Below are positions 22,122 to 31,990 of a stretch of DNA of 64,000 nucleotides, one piece after another. Source of the stretch: Yokenella regensburgei ATCC 49455 (GTDB lineage: Bacteria; Pseudomonadota; Gammaproteobacteria; Enterobacterales; Enterobacteriaceae); the NCBI RefSeq assembly GCF_000735455.1, contig NZ_JMPS01000064.1:1-64000 (forward strand), in the 5' to 3' direction. Under the pieces are notes generated by a model. It ran no database searches, was not told where the DNA came from, and saw nothing but the letters and a program-made list of their open reading frames with translations. Position 1 is the first letter of the stretch; every line of letters starts with the position of its first letter. The position numbers and the translations under genes are program-made.

Positions 22122-22661
22122 CTACCACATCAAATCATCTGGCACTACGAAATCGGCATACGGATCGTCTTCATCCGGAGTGTCTTTGTCTGGCTCGTTG
22201 CCAAAGACGATGTAGCTGGCATCGCGCTGGGCAATTTTACTGGCCACGACCGCCGGGATGATGGCGTATTCACTCTCCGCACCGCTTGTGGTCGACAGGC
22301 GCGCAATCGCGAGGCGGCCTTTGGTGAGCTGCGTTTGCGTGGTTTTGTCAACGTACAGCTTTTTGATGACGCTACCGTCGGTAAAATTGAAACCGATGTC
22401 AGGTTTGGTAAGAGTAATGCGGTTCATCTCAATCAGCTGCTTAATCTGCGCCTGATACTCTTTCGACAGCGTAGCCTGCTTTTGCTGCTCGCTGAGCTGT
22501 TTATCACGTTCAAGCTGCGCTTTTTTGTTGGCTTCTACGGCCTCTCTCGCCTCACGGGCCATCACTCGTGATTTTTTCGACGAACGTTGCACTTTGTCCA
22601 GCTTCTTACTGCTGACCAGGCCCGCTTTAAGCATTTGCTCTTGGAGTGTGAGTTTTGTCAT
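22122..22661 (-). CDS. yaiL: YaiL-family (DUF2058) protein
   Basis: A 179-residue protein, the length of E. coli YaiL, with near-identical ends (MTKLTLQEQMLKAGLVSSKK; DDPYADFVVPDDLMW). Residues about 15-80 are a very charged helix (KKSRVMAREAREAVEANKKAQ, then QLERDKQLSEQQKQ), likely coiled coil. The C-terminal half is a compact alpha/beta region (FNFTDGSVIKKLYVD, YAIIPAVVASKIAQRD). Family annotation as nucleic-acid associated is weak. In E. coli yaiL lies elsewhere on the chromosome, so its place beside argW is a rearrangement or a transfer. Confidence 0.87.
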   Translation of the reverse strand: MTKLTLQEQMLKAGLVSSKKLDKVQRSSKKSRVMAREAREAVEANKKAQLERDKQLSEQQKQATLSKEYQAQIKQLIEMNRITLTKPDIGFNFTDGSVIKKLYVDKTTQTQLTKGRLAIARLSTTSGAESEYAIIPAVVASKIAQRDASYIVFGNEPDKDTPDEDDPYADFVVPDDLMW

Positions 22662-22751
22662 TTTCGTTTCAAACGCCTGTTAAATCGTATACGAGATTAT
22701 ACCGCAATTAGTGCTGAGAGGGGCTTTACCGAAGGCTGGCACGGGTGCCAA

Positions 22752-22826
22752 TGGTGTCCCCTGCAGGAATCGAACCTGCAACTAGCCCTTAGGAGGGGCT
22801 CGTTATATCCATTTAACTAAGGGGAC
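22752..22826 (-). tRNA. argW: tRNA-Arg (anticodon CCT)
   Basis: A 75-nt minus-strand cloverleaf beginning GTCCCCTTAGTTAAATGG and ending TTCCTGCAGGGGACACCA, with anticodon CCT in CCTCCTAAGG. It matches E. coli argW, next to mlaA there too. In E. coli the 3' end of argW is a known prophage and island integration site; here the region past its 3' end carries yaiL, the cupin gene and cyn rather than phage genes. Confidence 0.97.
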
Positions 22827-22837
22827 GAAGCCGAAAG

Positions 22838-22866
22838 ATTATAACGTTTTTAAGGACTCAGGTTAA
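22838..22866 (-). promoter_or_regulatory. Promoter of argW
   Basis: On the minus strand a perfect -10 TATAAT (22843-22838) has a TTAACC -35 (22866-22861) 17 bases upstream. It lies 12 bases before the tRNA 5' end. Confidence 0.7.
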
Positions 22867-23075
22867 GTCAGAAGCGGTTGAGTGCTCAAAGTCTGGTCAG
22901 TTAGCACATTTTTTGCACCTGAAGCCAAAATCTTAATTTGCCGCGATGGCAAGAATAGCCATACGAATATGTCAAAATATGTATAGAATCATTGAAGAAA
23001 CTATGATGACAGTGACAGATTAGCGTTCCGTCAGGGACGGCATTTGCACTAATCTGTCGAATCAGGGAGACCGTT

Positions 23076-23831
23076 ATGAATTTTCGCCTGTCGGCGCTTG
23101 CGCTGAGTGCGGCTTTACTGGTGGGTTGCGCCAGTTCGGGAGATCAACAGCAGGGGCGTTCAGACCCGCTTGAGGGTTTTAACCGCACCATGTACAACTT
23201 CAACTTTAACGTTGTGGATCCGTATGTTCTGCGTCCCGTCGCGGTTGTGTGGCGTGATTATATGCCGCAGCCAGCGCGTAATGGCCTGAGCAACTTCACC
23301 AGTAACCTGGAAGAGCCTGCCATCATGGTCAACATGTTCCTGCAGGGGGATCCGTATCAGGGGATGGTGCACTTTACCCGTTTCTTCCTGAACACCATTC
23401 TCGGGATGGGTGGTTTGATTGATGTTGCTGGCATGTCTAACCAGAAACTGCAGCGCGTTGAACCGCACCGCTTCGGTAGTACGTTAGGGCATTATGGCGT
23501 AGGTTATGGCCCGTACGTGCAGTTGCCGTTCTACGGTAGCTTCACGCTGCGTGATGAAGGCGGTGACTTTGTCGATGACCTCTACCCGGCGCTGTCGTGG
23601 TTGACCTGGCCTATGTCTATCGGTAAATGGGCGATTGAAGGGATTGAAACCCGTGCTCAGCTGCTCGATTCCGACGGTCTGCTGCGCCAGTCTTCCGATC
23701 CGTACATCATGGTGCGTGAAGCCTACTTCCAGCGTCACGACTTTATCGCCAGCGGCGGTAAGCTGAAACCGGCGGAAAACCCGAACGCGCAGGCGATTCA
23801 GGATGAACTGAAAGACATCGATTCGCAGTAA
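23076..23831 (+). CDS. mlaA: Outer-membrane lipoprotein MlaA (VacJ)
   Basis: The outer-membrane part of the Mla retrograde phospholipid transport system; it removes misplaced phospholipid from the outer leaflet and passes it to MlaC. It has 251 residues, the E. coli length. A lipoprotein signal peptide ends with lipobox LLVGC, so Cys18 is the lipidated residue. The MlaA core follows (DPLEGFNRTMYNFNFN, RDYMPQPARNGLSNF, NTILGMGGLIDVAG, PFYGSFTLRDEGG). The gene is monocistronic, ended by the bidirectional terminator at 23855-23884, and lies beside argW and fadL as in E. coli. Confidence 0.97.
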   Translation: MNFRLSALALSAALLVGCASSGDQQQGRSDPLEGFNRTMYNFNFNVVDPYVLRPVAVVWRDYMPQPARNGLSNFTSNLEEPAIMVNMFLQGDPYQGMVHFTRFFLNTILGMGGLIDVAGMSNQKLQRVEPHRFGSTLGHYGVGYGPYVQLPFYGSFTLRDEGGDFVDDLYPALSWLTWPMSIGKWAIEGIETRAQLLDSDGLLRQSSDPYIMVREAYFQRHDFIASGGKLKPAENPNAQAIQDELKDIDSQ

Positions 23832-23854
23832 AACGGTGTAGAAAGCAGAAAAGA

Positions 23855-23884
23855 AAAAGGTGAGCGCGAAGCTCACCTTTTTTT
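23855..23884. terminator. Bidirectional terminator between mlaA and fadL
   Basis: A 10-bp stem AAAGGTGAGC/GCTCACCTTT with a 5-base loop runs into T7 on the plus strand; on the minus strand a T/C tract follows. The genes are convergent. Confidence 0.88.
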
Positions 23885-23899
23885 ATACCGATCTTCTGA

Positions 23900-25186
23900 T
23901 TAGAAGCGGTAGTTGAAGTTGGTACCGAACAGCCAGGCTTTACCTTCAGAACGGAAGGTGTACGGGCCTTCGTTAATGGTCACGTTCTGGCCGTGCATGT
24001 AGGAAGCACCAACGTCAACAGAAGCATCTTTGTTGAACGCGTAGGTTGCGCCTGCGCTCAGCCAGAAACGGTCCTGATCCGGAATGGAGATAGAACGGTT
24101 TTCAGCCGGAACCGGGCTGTCATCGAACGCGATACCGGTACGGAAGGTCCAGGTATCATCGTAGTAGTAGGTGGTCCCCAGCGCGATACGGTAGGAATCT
24201 CTGAAGCCTTCATCTTTATAGAACAGCGTCTGGCCGTTAGAGCCAGTGGCTTTCAGCTCCTGGAACTGGCTCCAGCTGGTATACGCGATGCTGTAGTGAA
24301 CCGCCCACTGCGGTGCCACACGGTTATAACCAGACACTTCCCACATTTCCGGCAGATTCAGGGTCAGAGAACCTGGGATGGTGGAGCCAGAGGTTCCCCA
24401 TGGGAACGCAGTGCCCGCACCCGGTGCGCGGTTGAAGGCGCTGTTGATGTTGCTCTTATAATCGCCGTCGAAGTCGATTTTAACTTCTGAACGATAGGTC
24501 AACGCGTAGCGGTTGTTCTTATCCAGTTCATACAGGATACCGGCGTTCCAGCCGTAACCCCATTCGTCGCCTTTAAGCTTAGCAATCTGGGTGCCTGGTG
24601 CTGCCAGGTGTGCACCTGCAGTTTGCTCACCGGCATAACGTTCGATCTTCGCGTCGGCATACACGGCGTTGAAGCCCAGACCGAAGCTCCAGTTCTCGTT
24701 CAGACGGTACGCACCGCTCAGGTTGAGGTTAACGGTTTGCAGGTCGGTTTTACCGCCGTACTCACCAGCAATGTAGTTATTGCTGAACTCGGTCGCCAGA
24801 CCGTAGTTAGAGGTGACGGAAGCACCAATACCGAACTGTTCGTTAATCGGCATGACGAAGTGAACGTTAGGAACCCATGCCGTCGGCGCAATGTTGTCTG
24901 CGTCGGTGCTACGGCCGGTGTAAGGAGATTTACCGGAGATGTTAACGTCCGGGTCGATGTATACCGCACCTGCCGAGAAGGTAGGGCGATCGTACATCAT
25001 GATAAGCGCCGGGTTGCGGCTGGCGTTACCTGCATCATCTGCGATAGCGCCTTCACCTGAATAGGCACGGCCGAGACCAGATGTTGAGAACTCGTTTAGC
25101 TGGAAACCTGCAGACCAGGCTTGTGTTGAGACAAGTGCCACTGCGACTGCGAGTGCAGATTGGGTAAACCGGGTTTTCTGGCTCAT
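23900..25186 (-). CDS. fadL: Long-chain fatty acid outer-membrane transporter FadL
   Basis: An outer-membrane beta-barrel that imports long-chain fatty acids. The signal peptide ends STQAWSA, and the mature N-terminal hatch begins [18 protein letters not shown], with the NPAL segment. The C-terminus ends in aromatic residue F (FGTNFNYRF), typical of a porin-type barrel. I prefer ATG at 25186 over 25192 because GAGG is 8 bases from the former and 2 from the latter. At 428 residues it is about 18 shorter than E. coli FadL. The loss is mainly in one extracellular loop (around [19 protein letters not shown]) where E. coli has a long Gln/Ala-rich insertion. Two FadR sites precede it. Confidence 0.96.
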   Translation of the reverse strand: MSQKTRFTQSALAVAVALVSTQAWSAGFQLNEFSTSGLGRAYSGEGAIADDAGNASRNPALIMMYDRPTFSAGAVYIDPDVNISGKSPYTGRSTDADNIAPTAWVPNVHFVMPINEQFGIGASVTSNYGLATEFSNNYIAGEYGGKTDLQTVNLNLSGAYRLNENWSFGLGFNAVYADAKIERYAGEQTAGAHLAAPGTQIAKLKGDEWGYGWNAGILYELDKNNRYALTYRSEVKIDFDGDYKSNINSAFNRAPGAGTAFPWGTSGSTIPGSLTLNLPEMWEVSGYNRVAPQWAVHYSIAYTSWSQFQELKATGSNGQTLFYKDEGFRDSYRIALGTTYYYDDTWTFRTGIAFDDSPVPAENRSISIPDQDRFWLSAGATYAFNKDASVDVGASYMHGQNVTINEGPYTFRSEGKAWLFGTNFNYRF

Positions 25187-25270
25187 GACCATAACCTCAT
25201 TGAGTTATTTTTATACAAAATTTGTTACATGCCGTAACAGAAGCGCGAAGTGTAGGGTCTGTATCACTTC

Positions 25271-25287
25271 AGAGAAATCAGACCAGT
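25271..25287 (-). promoter_or_regulatory. FadR operator 2 of fadL
   Basis: On the minus strand ACTGGTCTGATTTCTCT, keeping the strong half-site CTGGTCTGA of the FadR consensus. It matches the second FadR site known before E. coli fadL, about 85 bases upstream of the start codon. Confidence 0.75.
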
Positions 25288-25295
25288 GCGCTGAG

Positions 25296-25312
25296 TATAG
25301 GTCTGACCAGCT
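25296..25312 (-). promoter_or_regulatory. FadR operator 1 of fadL
   Basis: On the minus strand AGCTGGTCAGACCTATA, an almost perfect match to the FadR consensus and, as I recall, one base different from the E. coli fadL high-affinity site. FadR bound here represses fadL in the absence of long-chain acyl-CoA. The remaining 25313-25557 interval holds the yfcZ promoter region, without further sites I can name. Confidence 0.82.
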
Positions 25313-25557
25313 GAAATGTTGCAAGTATGTTTATAGATTTTTTCAAATGTGATCTCAGAAACGCGATCTGGTTGGCAAAAATGGGACCAGGTCGACTCAC
25401 AAGAAAGGGTGATTTTTGTTTTAGATCATTTTTAATTGTGATTTCTGTCACTTGAGGCTTTTCGCAACATTAACTGCTGGAGAGCACCAAATCTGGGGGG
25501 TAAAATAAGTACATTGTTTATCTGGCACCCCTGGTGCAATCACAGAGGAAATCTACG

Positions 25558-25842
25558 ATGAGTAAATGCAGTGCTGATGAGACTCCTGTTTGCTGCTGTA
25601 TGGATGTTGGTACCATTATGGACAACACCGATTGCACCGCGTCTTACAGCCGTGTCTTCGCGAACCGTGCAGAAGCAGAAGAAACGCTGGCCCAACTGAC
25701 CGCAAATGCGCGCGGCGTTGAGTCTGAGCCGTGTGTTATCACCCCAACTTTCACCGAAGTTGACGGTGGCGTTAAGCTGGATATCGACTTTGTGTTCAGC
25801 TGCGAAGCCGAAACCTTAATCTTCCAGCTCGGTTTGCGTTAA
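25558..25842 (+). CDS. yfcZ: YfcZ (DUF406) protein
   Basis: A 94-residue cytoplasmic protein nearly identical to E. coli YfcZ over its length, from MSKCSADETPVCCCMDVGTI to ETLIFQLGLR. It is notable for a CCC cluster at residues 12-14 plus Cys4, and further Cys residues later. I start it at 25558, with GAGGAAA 8 bases before the ATG; an in-frame ATG at 25534 is not family-like. The function is unknown. It lies between fadL and fadI as in E. coli and ends at a strong terminator. Confidence 0.94.
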   Translation: MSKCSADETPVCCCMDVGTIMDNTDCTASYSRVFANRAEAEETLAQLTANARGVESEPCVITPTFTEVDGGVKLDIDFVFSCEAETLIFQLGLR

Positions 25843-25849
25843 TATCCCC

Positions 25850-25882
25850 AAAACGCCCCTTTCAAAGGGGCGTTTTCTTTTT
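25850..25882 (+). terminator. Rho-independent terminator of yfcZ
   Basis: A 13-bp arm pair AAAACGCCCCTTT/AAAGGGGCGTTTT is almost a perfect palindrome and is followed by a C/T-rich tract. It separates yfcZ from the fadIJ promoter. Confidence 0.9.
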
Positions 25883-25957
25883 CTCTTCAATGTGTTTTAG
25901 CTCCCACTTTTCTTGCTCCCTGATTGGCTAAATGTAAAAAATTAGTTAAGACTGTTG

Positions 25958-25974
25958 TCAGGTCAGACCACTTG
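25958..25974 (+). promoter_or_regulatory. FadR operator of fadIJ
   Basis: The 17 bases TCAGGTCAGACCACTTG contain the symmetrical core GGTCAGACC of the FadR consensus, 28 bases before the fadI start. FadR repression of fadIJ is known in E. coli. Confidence 0.8.
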
Positions 25975-26001
25975 CTGGTTTTCGGTTAACAGGGGAGTTT
26001 T

Positions 26002-27312
26002 ATGAGTCAGGCATTACCACTTCTAACCCGTCAGGGCGATCGCATTGCCATCGTCAGCGGATTACGTACGCCGTTTGCCCGTCAGGCGACGGTATTCCAC
26101 GGTGTTCCGGCGGTGGATCTCGGCAAAATGGTGGTGGGTGAAATGATGGCTCGCAGCGAGATCCCCCCGGAGGTGATTGAACAACTGGTCTTCGGCCAGG
26201 TGGTTCAGATGCCGGAAGCCCCCAACATCGCCCGCGAAATTGTACTGGGTACCGGAATGAATGTGCATACCGATGCCTACAGCGTCAGCCGCGCCTGCGC
26301 CACCAGTTTCCAGGCGGTGGCGAACGTCGCTGAAAGCCTGATGGCCGGCACTATCCGCGCCGGAATCGCCGGTGGGGCAGACTCCTCATCGGTGCTACCG
26401 ATTGGCGTGAGTAAAAAGCTGGCGCGCACGCTGGTTGATGCCAACAAAGCCCGTACCCTCGGGCAGAAGCTGAAACTTTTCTCGCGCCTTCGTCCGCGCG
26501 ATCTGCTGCCGGTTCCGCCCGCGGTTGCGGAGTACTCCACCGGACTGCGTATGGGTGACACCGCAGAGCAGATGGCGAAAACCTACGGCATAACCCGTGA
26601 ACAACAGGATGCGCTGGCGCATCGCTCACATCATCTGGCGGCACAGGCCTGGGATGAGGGCAAACTGGCGGATGAAGTGATGACCGCCTACGCGCCGCCG
26701 TTCCGGGAACCGGTCGTTAAAGACAACAACGTTCGCGGCGCCTCCACGCTTGCCGATTACGCGAAATTGCGCCCGGCGTTTGACCGTAAACACGGTACCG
26801 TCACCGCCGCTAACAGCACCCCGTTAACCGACGGTGCGGCAGCGGTTATCCTGATGACGGAGTCGAGGGCAAAAGAGCTGGGCCTGAAGCCGCTCGGCTA
26901 TCTGCGCAGCTATGCTTTTACCGCCATCGATGTCTGGCAGGATATGCTGCTGGGGCCCGCGTGGTCGACGCCCCTGGCGCTGGATCGCGCCGGGCTCACC
27001 CTTAACGATCTGACCCTTATCGATATGCATGAGGCTTTCGCCGCCCAGACACTGGCAAACGTGCGGCTGATTGGTAGCGAACGCTTTGCCCGTGAAGTGC
27101 TGGGGCGTTCGCACGCGACCGGCGAGATCGACGACAGCAAATTTAACGTCCTCGGTGGCTCAATTGCCTACGGGCACCCGTTTGCCGCCACCGGCGCGCG
27201 AATGATTACCCAGACGCTGCACGAGCTGCGTCGACGCGGCGGAGGGTTTGGCCTGGTAACGGCATGCGCAGCCGGCGGGCTGGGCGCGGCAATGGTTCTG
27301 GAGGCTGAATAA
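26002..27312 (+). CDS. fadI: 3-ketoacyl-CoA thiolase FadI (anaerobic beta-oxidation)
   Basis: The thiolase subunit of the FadI-FadJ complex, cleaving 3-ketoacyl-CoA with CoA to acetyl-CoA and a shortened acyl-CoA. The 436 residues equal E. coli FadI. The nucleophile is Cys99 ([10 protein letters not shown]). The conserved histidines are in MHEAFAAQ and [17 protein letters not shown], and the second catalytic cysteine is in [13 protein letters not shown]. The stop overlaps the fadJ start by one base (TAATG), indicating translational coupling. A FadR site lies in the promoter. Confidence 0.97.
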   Translation: MSQALPLLTRQGDRIAIVSGLRTPFARQATVFHGVPAVDLGKMVVGEMMARSEIPPEVIEQLVFGQVVQMPEAPNIAREIVLGTGMNVHTDAYSVSRACATSFQAVANVAESLMAGTIRAGIAGGADSSSVLPIGVSKKLARTLVDANKARTLGQKLKLFSRLRPRDLLPVPPAVAEYSTGLRMGDTAEQMAKTYGITREQQDALAHRSHHLAAQAWDEGKLADEVMTAYAPPFREPVVKDNNVRGASTLADYAKLRPAFDRKHGTVTAANSTPLTDGAAAVILMTESRAKELGLKPLGYLRSYAFTAIDVWQDMLLGPAWSTPLALDRAGLTLNDLTLIDMHEAFAAQTLANVRLIGSERFAREVLGRSHATGEIDDSKFNVLGGSIAYGHPFAATGARMITQTLHELRRRGGGFGLVTACAAGGLGAAMVLEAE

Positions 27313-29462
27313 TGGAAACGATGTCTGCATTCTCTTTGAACGTCCGTCCGGACAACGTCGCTGTCATCACCCTCGATGTACCCGGCGAGAAAATGAATAC
27401 CCTGAAAGCAGAGTTCGGTACCGAGGTGCGCGCGCTGCTGCGTCAGATCCGCGAGAACCATGATATTCGTGGGGTCGTGCTTATCTCGGCAAAAGAAGAC
27501 AACTTCGTTGCCGGTGCAGATATCAACATGATTGGCCGTTGCAAAACGGCGCTGGAGGCCGAAGCGCTGGCGAAGCAGGGCCAGCAGGTGATGGCGGAAA
27601 TCCATGCGATGCCGGTTCCGGTGGTGGCGGCAATTCATGGCGCCTGTCTGGGCGGTGGTCTGGAGCTGGCGCTGGCCTGTCACGCCCGCCTCTGCACCGA
27701 TGACGCAAAAACCGTACTTGGTTTGCCGGAAGTGCAGCTGGGTTTGTTGCCGGGCTCAGGCGGCACTCAGCGTTTGCCACGGTTGATTGGCGTCAGCACT
27801 GCGCTTGAGATGATCCTGACCGGTAAACAGCTTCGGGCGCGTCAGGCGCTGAAAGTAGGGCTGGTGGATGAGGTGGTTCCGGCTTCTATTCTGCTGGAAG
27901 CGGCGGTTGAACGGGTTAAAAACGGTGTACCGGAGCATCGCCGCCTGCCGGTGCGTGAACGGGTACTGGCCGGTCCGCTCGGTCGCACCGTGCTGTTTAA
28001 TCTGGTTGGCAAGAAAACCGAACAGAAAACGCTGGGTAACTACCCGGCGACCACGCGGATTTTGCAGGTGATTGAAACCGGGCTCGCGCACGGTATCAGC
28101 AGCGGCTATGAGGCGGAAGCCCGGGCGTTTGGTGAACTTGCCATGACGCCACAATCGCAGTCGTTGCGCCACATCTTCTTTGCCAGCACTGACCTGAAAA
28201 AAGATCCGGGTGCCAGCGCAGAGTCCGGGCCGCTGCGTGCCGTAGGTATACTGGGCGGTGGTTTGATGGGCGGCGGCATCGCTTTCGTCACCGCCTGTAA
28301 AGGAAAATTGCCTGTTCGCATTAAGGATATTAATGCTGATGGAATCAACCACGCGCTGAAGTACAGTTGGGATCTGCTTGATAAGAAGGTGCGTCGCCGC
28401 CATATCAGAGCCAGTGAGCGTGACAGTCAGCTGGCGCTGATTTCCGGAACGACCGACTACAGCGGCTTTTCGCATCGTGATGTCGTTATCGAAGCGGTGT
28501 TTGAAGATCTGGCACTCAAGCAAAAAATGGTAACAGAAGTTGAGCAGCACTGTGCACCCCATACGGTGTTTGCCTCGAACACATCTTCACTGCCTATTGG
28601 CGATATCGCAGCCCTTGCCGCGCGGCCAGAGCAGGTTATCGGCCTGCACTTTTTCAGCCCGGTTGAGAAAATGCCGCTGGTGGAGGTGATCCCTCATGCG
28701 GGAACGTCTGAACGCACTATCGCCACGACGGTTAAGCTTGCGAAAAAGCAGGGCAAGACGCCCATCGTGGTCGCCGACAAAGCCGGCTTTTACGTTAACC
28801 GAATTCTGGCACCCTATATTAACGAGGCAATCCGACTGCTGACGGAAGGCCAACGAATTGAAAATATTGATAAAGCGCTGGTGAAGTTTGGTTTCCCGGT
28901 CGGGCCAATCCAACTTTTGGATGAGGTCGGAATCGATACAGGCACTAAAATTATCCCTGTGCTTGAGGAGGCTTACGGAGAGCGTTTTCGCCCGCCTGCA
29001 AATGTCATTGACGCAATTCTGAATGACGATCGCAAAGGCAGAAAAAATAATCGTGGTTTCTATCTTTACGGTGAAAAAGGGCGTAAAAGCAAAAAACAGC
29101 CCGATCCTGCTATCTATGCTTTAGTGGGTTCGACAGGCCAGAAAAATGAGTTCAACGAACAGCTTATGGCAGAACGCTGCGTGATGTTGATGCTCAATGA
29201 AGCGGCCCGTTGCTATGACGAGCAGGTGGTACGCAGCGCGCGTGATGGAGACATCGGTGCGGTGTTTGGCATTGGTTTTCCGCCGTTCCTCGGAGGGCCG
29301 TTCCATTACATGGATACCCTCGGCGCACGGGAAGTGGTCGCCATTCTGCAGCGTCTTGCGGTGCAGCATGGCCCACGGTTTACACCCTGTGAGAGTTTAT
29401 TACAGCGTGCAGAACAGGGGCTGACCTTTTGGCCAGCAAAGGAAACTGATGCGATAAGTTAG
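27312..29462 (+). CDS. fadJ: Multifunctional fatty-acid oxidation protein FadJ
   Basis: The alpha subunit of anaerobic beta-oxidation with enoyl-CoA hydratase/isomerase and 3-hydroxyacyl-CoA dehydrogenase activities; 716 residues against 714 in E. coli. The N-terminal crotonase domain (about 1-190) has the oxyanion segment [19 protein letters not shown] and the catalytic Glu region [18 protein letters not shown]. The NAD-binding domain (from about 310) has [14 protein letters not shown], and catalytic residues appear in [10 protein letters not shown] and [16 protein letters not shown]-terminal domains contain [13 protein letters not shown] and [12 protein letters not shown]. It is coupled to fadI. 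No clear terminator follows. Confidence 0.97.
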   Translation: METMSAFSLNVRPDNVAVITLDVPGEKMNTLKAEFGTEVRALLRQIRENHDIRGVVLISAKEDNFVAGADINMIGRCKTALEAEALAKQGQQVMAEIHAMPVPVVAAIHGACLGGGLELALACHARLCTDDAKTVLGLPEVQLGLLPGSGGTQRLPRLIGVSTALEMILTGKQLRARQALKVGLVDEVVPASILLEAAVERVKNGVPEHRRLPVRERVLAGPLGRTVLFNLVGKKTEQKTLGNYPATTRILQVIETGLAHGISSGYEAEARAFGELAMTPQSQSLRHIFFASTDLKKDPGASAESGPLRAVGILGGGLMGGGIAFVTACKGKLPVRIKDINADGINHALKYSWDLLDKKVRRRHIRASERDSQLALISGTTDYSGFSHRDVVIEAVFEDLALKQKMVTEVEQHCAPHTVFASNTSSLPIGDIAALAARPEQVIGLHFFSPVEKMPLVEVIPHAGTSERTIATTVKLAKKQGKTPIVVADKAGFYVNRILAPYINEAIRLLTEGQRIENIDKALVKFGFPVGPIQLLDEVGIDTGTKIIPVLEEAYGERFRPPANVIDAILNDDRKGRKNNRGFYLYGEKGRKSKKQPDPAIYALVGSTGQKNEFNEQLMAERCVMLMLNEAARCYDEQVVRSARDGDIGAVFGIGFPPFLGGPFHYMDTLGAREVVAILQRLAVQHGPRFTPCESLLQRAEQGLTFWPAKETDAIS

Positions 29463-29672
29463 GGTCTAAAAAGAAGTCATCTGCCGAGAGTGATTCAGGT
29501 GGTCGGTTAAATTGTAAACAGAGATTGACTATACTTACGCCATTGATGTAAAACACAGCGTTTCATTCAATGGATGGATAAGGCACAATGCCCGGCCACC
29601 GGGTAACTGGCGCACTAGTTTGATCGCGCCAGGTTTAACGTCGGTGCTTCTGGTTAACAAAAGCGGTGCAAT

Positions 29673-30158
29673 ATGCAAGTTTTCATTATGCGTCACGGCG
29701 ACGCTGCCCTCGAAGCAGCCAGTGACTCGGTTCGTCCCCTGACCGTCTGCGGATGCGATGAGTCCCGTCAGATGGCCACCTGGCTACAAGGCCAAAAAGT
29801 GGACATTGAGCGTGTTCTGGTAAGCCCGTTCCTGCGAGCTGAACAGACCCTGGACGTGGTGGGAGAGTGCATGAATCTCCCGAAAGAGGTAGATGTTTTG
29901 CCTGAATTGACGCCTTGCGGCGACGTGGGCCTGGTCAGTGCCTATCTGCAGGCGCTGGCAAACGAAGGTGTGGCAACCGCGCTGGTGATCTCTCACCTGC
30001 CGCTGGTGGGCTATCTGGTGTCTGAACTGTGTCCGGGTGAAACGCCGCCAATGTTCACGACCTCTGCCATCGCCAATGTCACGCTTGAGAGCGACGGGCG
30101 TGGCGTATTTAACTGGCAGATGAGCCCTTGTAATCTGAGAATGGCGAAAGCCATCTGA
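29673..30158 (+). CDS. sixA: Phosphohistidine phosphatase SixA
   Basis: A small 161-residue histidine phosphatase. The RHG catalytic motif is at residues 7-9 (FIMRHGDA), with His8 as nucleophile, and the second histidine is in LVISHLPLVGYLV. In E. coli it dephosphorylates histidine phosphotransfer proteins: first described on the ArcB HPt domain, later on the nitrogen PTS protein NPr. It is preceded by about 210 bases without a gene and followed by an ERIC repeat. Confidence 0.95.
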   Translation: MQVFIMRHGDAALEAASDSVRPLTVCGCDESRQMATWLQGQKVDIERVLVSPFLRAEQTLDVVGECMNLPKEVDVLPELTPCGDVGLVSAYLQALANEGVATALVISHLPLVGYLVSELCPGETPPMFTTSAIANVTLESDGRGVFNWQMSPCNLRMAKAI

Positions 30159-30161
30159 ATA

Positions 30162-30282
30162 CCCGTCATACTTCAAGTTGCATGTGCGTTGGCTTTCCTC
30201 GCTCACCCCGGTCACTTACTACTGTAAGCTCCCGGGGATTCACTGCGTTGCCGCCTTCCTGCAACTCGAATTATTTAGGTTA
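30162..30282. repeat. ERIC (intergenic repeat unit) element
   Basis: About 120 bases with the conserved core CTCGCTCACCCCGGTCACTT then CTGTAAGCTCCCGGGGATTCAC, the two sequences targeted by classical ERIC primers. The terminal arms are inverted (TTCAAGTTGCA and TGCAACTCGAA). It lies between the convergent sixA and smrB genes, a usual location for these non-coding palindromic elements, and may affect the ends of both transcripts. Confidence 0.88.
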
Positions 30283-30320
30283 TTAAAGCGGCCAGGCAGC
30301 AATGCCAGCCGCTTTTTCGT

Positions 30321-30872
30321 TTATGGCAACTCTGGCGGCTGCCACTCCTCGACTTCAATCAGCACCAGCAATGCGGCGTCGCCGCCGTACTCTTTCGGGG
30401 CCTGGTGAAATGCCATCACGTGTGGATGCTGCGCCAGCCACAGCGGAGTTTGCTGTTTAAGGATGTGTTTACCGTGGCCGTGCATCACGCAGGCGCAAAA
30501 TACGTGCTCGCGTCGGCAGGCGGCGATAAGCGCGCCCAGCTCCTGCTTGGCCTGCATCTGGGTTAAACCGTGCAGATCGAGAAACAGCTCCGGGGAGTAA
30601 TCACCACGGCGCAGTTTTTTAAGCTCAAAATGGCTGACGTCGGCGCGGACATATTTCATCGCACCTTCGCTGTTTAGCAGCGGCTGAAACTCATCGGAAA
30701 AGTAGTGACTGGCATCGGCCTGCTCCTGGATAAGACGTTTCACCGGGACTTCGCTGATTTTCTTGCGCTGCGGGCGATGCACAATCGTATCTTGCTTAAT
30801 CTGGCGAGTGCCGGTCATCAACTGCCGGAACAGCGTCTGGTCCTCTTCGCTTAGCGATGCTTTCTTTTTCAT
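30321..30872 (-). CDS. smrB: Ribosome-rescue endonuclease SmrB
   Basis: A Smr-domain endonuclease of 183 residues, the E. coli YfcN/SmrB length. It is known to recognise collided ribosomes and cut mRNA upstream of the stalled one, starting trans-translation rescue. The Smr domain occupies about residues 95-175, with [14 protein letters not shown] (first motif), [11 protein letters not shown] (catalytic region) and a final ALLVLIE strand. The N-terminal part is charged ([18 protein letters not shown]), matching the ribosome-binding extension. It is divergent from prmB. Confidence 0.95.
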   Translation of the reverse strand: MKKKASLSEEDQTLFRQLMTGTRQIKQDTIVHRPQRKKISEVPVKRLIQEQADASHYFSDEFQPLLNSEGAMKYVRADVSHFELKKLRRGDYSPELFLDLHGLTQMQAKQELGALIAACRREHVFCACVMHGHGKHILKQQTPLWLAQHPHVMAFHQAPKEYGGDAALLVLIEVEEWQPPELP

Positions 30873-31038
30873 TACGGGTTCTCGTATTTTATTTCCGACA
30901 GTTTACCCGACTCATTCGGGTTGCGGGCAGGGAAAACGCATTTTTCCCCCCTTTACGACGGTAAGAATGCTGATTTATCGCCGCCTTCATGGCACACTAG
31001 CCGCCGAATTTACCGCTAAGCGTGCCCTGGGGGAAAGC

Positions 31039-31971
31039 GTGGATAAAATATTTGTTGATGAGGCAGTCAATGAGCTGCAAACCATTCAGGACATGCTGCG
31101 CTGGTCGGTCAGCCGCTTCAGTGCTGCGAATATCTGGTACGGTCACGGAACGGACAACCCGTGGGATGAGGCGGTTCAACTGGTGTTGCCGTCTCTCTAT
31201 CTGCCGCTGGATATTCCGGAGGACATGCACACCGCACGTCTGACTTCGAGCGAAAAGCACCGTATCGTAGAGCGCGTTATCCGTCGTATTAACGACCGTA
31301 TTCCGGTGGCTTACCTGACCAACAAAGCCTGGTTCTGCGGGCATGAGTTTTATGTCGATGAGCGCGTGCTGGTGCCACGCTCACCGATTGGCGAGCTGAT
31401 TAACAACCACTTCAGCGGGCTGATTAACGGCCAGCCGCAGCATATTCTCGACATGTGTACCGGCAGCGGCTGTATCGCTATTGCCTGTGCCTACGCCTTC
31501 CCGGAGGCGGAAGTCGATGCCGTGGATATTTCCACCGACGCGCTGACCGTCGCCGAGCACAACATCGAAGAGCACGGCATGATCCATAACGTTACGCCGA
31601 TCCGCTCCGATCTGTTCCGCGAGCTGCCGAAAACGCAGTACGATCTGATCGTCACCAATCCGCCCTACGTGGATGAAGAGGATATGTCCGATCTGCCGAG
31701 TGAGTATCGCCACGAACCGGAGCTGGGTCTGGCCTCCGGCACTGACGGCCTGAAGCTGACTCGCCGCATTCTGAGCAACGCCCCGGATTATCTCACAGAC
31801 GACGGAATTCTCATTTGTGAAGTCGGGAACAGCATGGTACATCTGATAGAGCAGTACCCGGACGTCCCGTTCACCTGGCTTGAGTTCGATAACGGTGGTG
31901 ACGGCGTCTTCATGCTGACCAAAGCTCAGCTGGTGGCTGCGCGCGAACACTTCAGTATCTATAAAGACTAA
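31039..31971 (+). CDS. prmB: Ribosomal protein uL3 glutamine methyltransferase PrmB
   Basis: An N5-glutamine methyltransferase modifying a glutamine in ribosomal protein L3; 310 residues from a GTG start. I chose 31039 because GGGGGA lies 5 bases upstream and the family N-terminus is [13 protein letters not shown]. Longer in-frame starts overlap smrB and have no homology. The SAM-binding motif is [14 protein letters not shown], and the substrate-glutamine motif is [12 protein letters not shown]. It heads a run with aroC, mepA, yfcA, epmC and yfcL, with aroC 19 bases downstream. Confidence 0.95.
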   Translation: MDKIFVDEAVNELQTIQDMLRWSVSRFSAANIWYGHGTDNPWDEAVQLVLPSLYLPLDIPEDMHTARLTSSEKHRIVERVIRRINDRIPVAYLTNKAWFCGHEFYVDERVLVPRSPIGELINNHFSGLINGQPQHILDMCTGSGCIAIACAYAFPEAEVDAVDISTDALTVAEHNIEEHGMIHNVTPIRSDLFRELPKTQYDLIVTNPPYVDEEDMSDLPSEYRHEPELGLASGTDGLKLTRRILSNAPDYLTDDGILICEVGNSMVHLIEQYPDVPFTWLEFDNGGDGVFMLTKAQLVAAREHFSIYKD

Positions 31972-31990
31972 TAAAAATAGCGGAGCCGTA

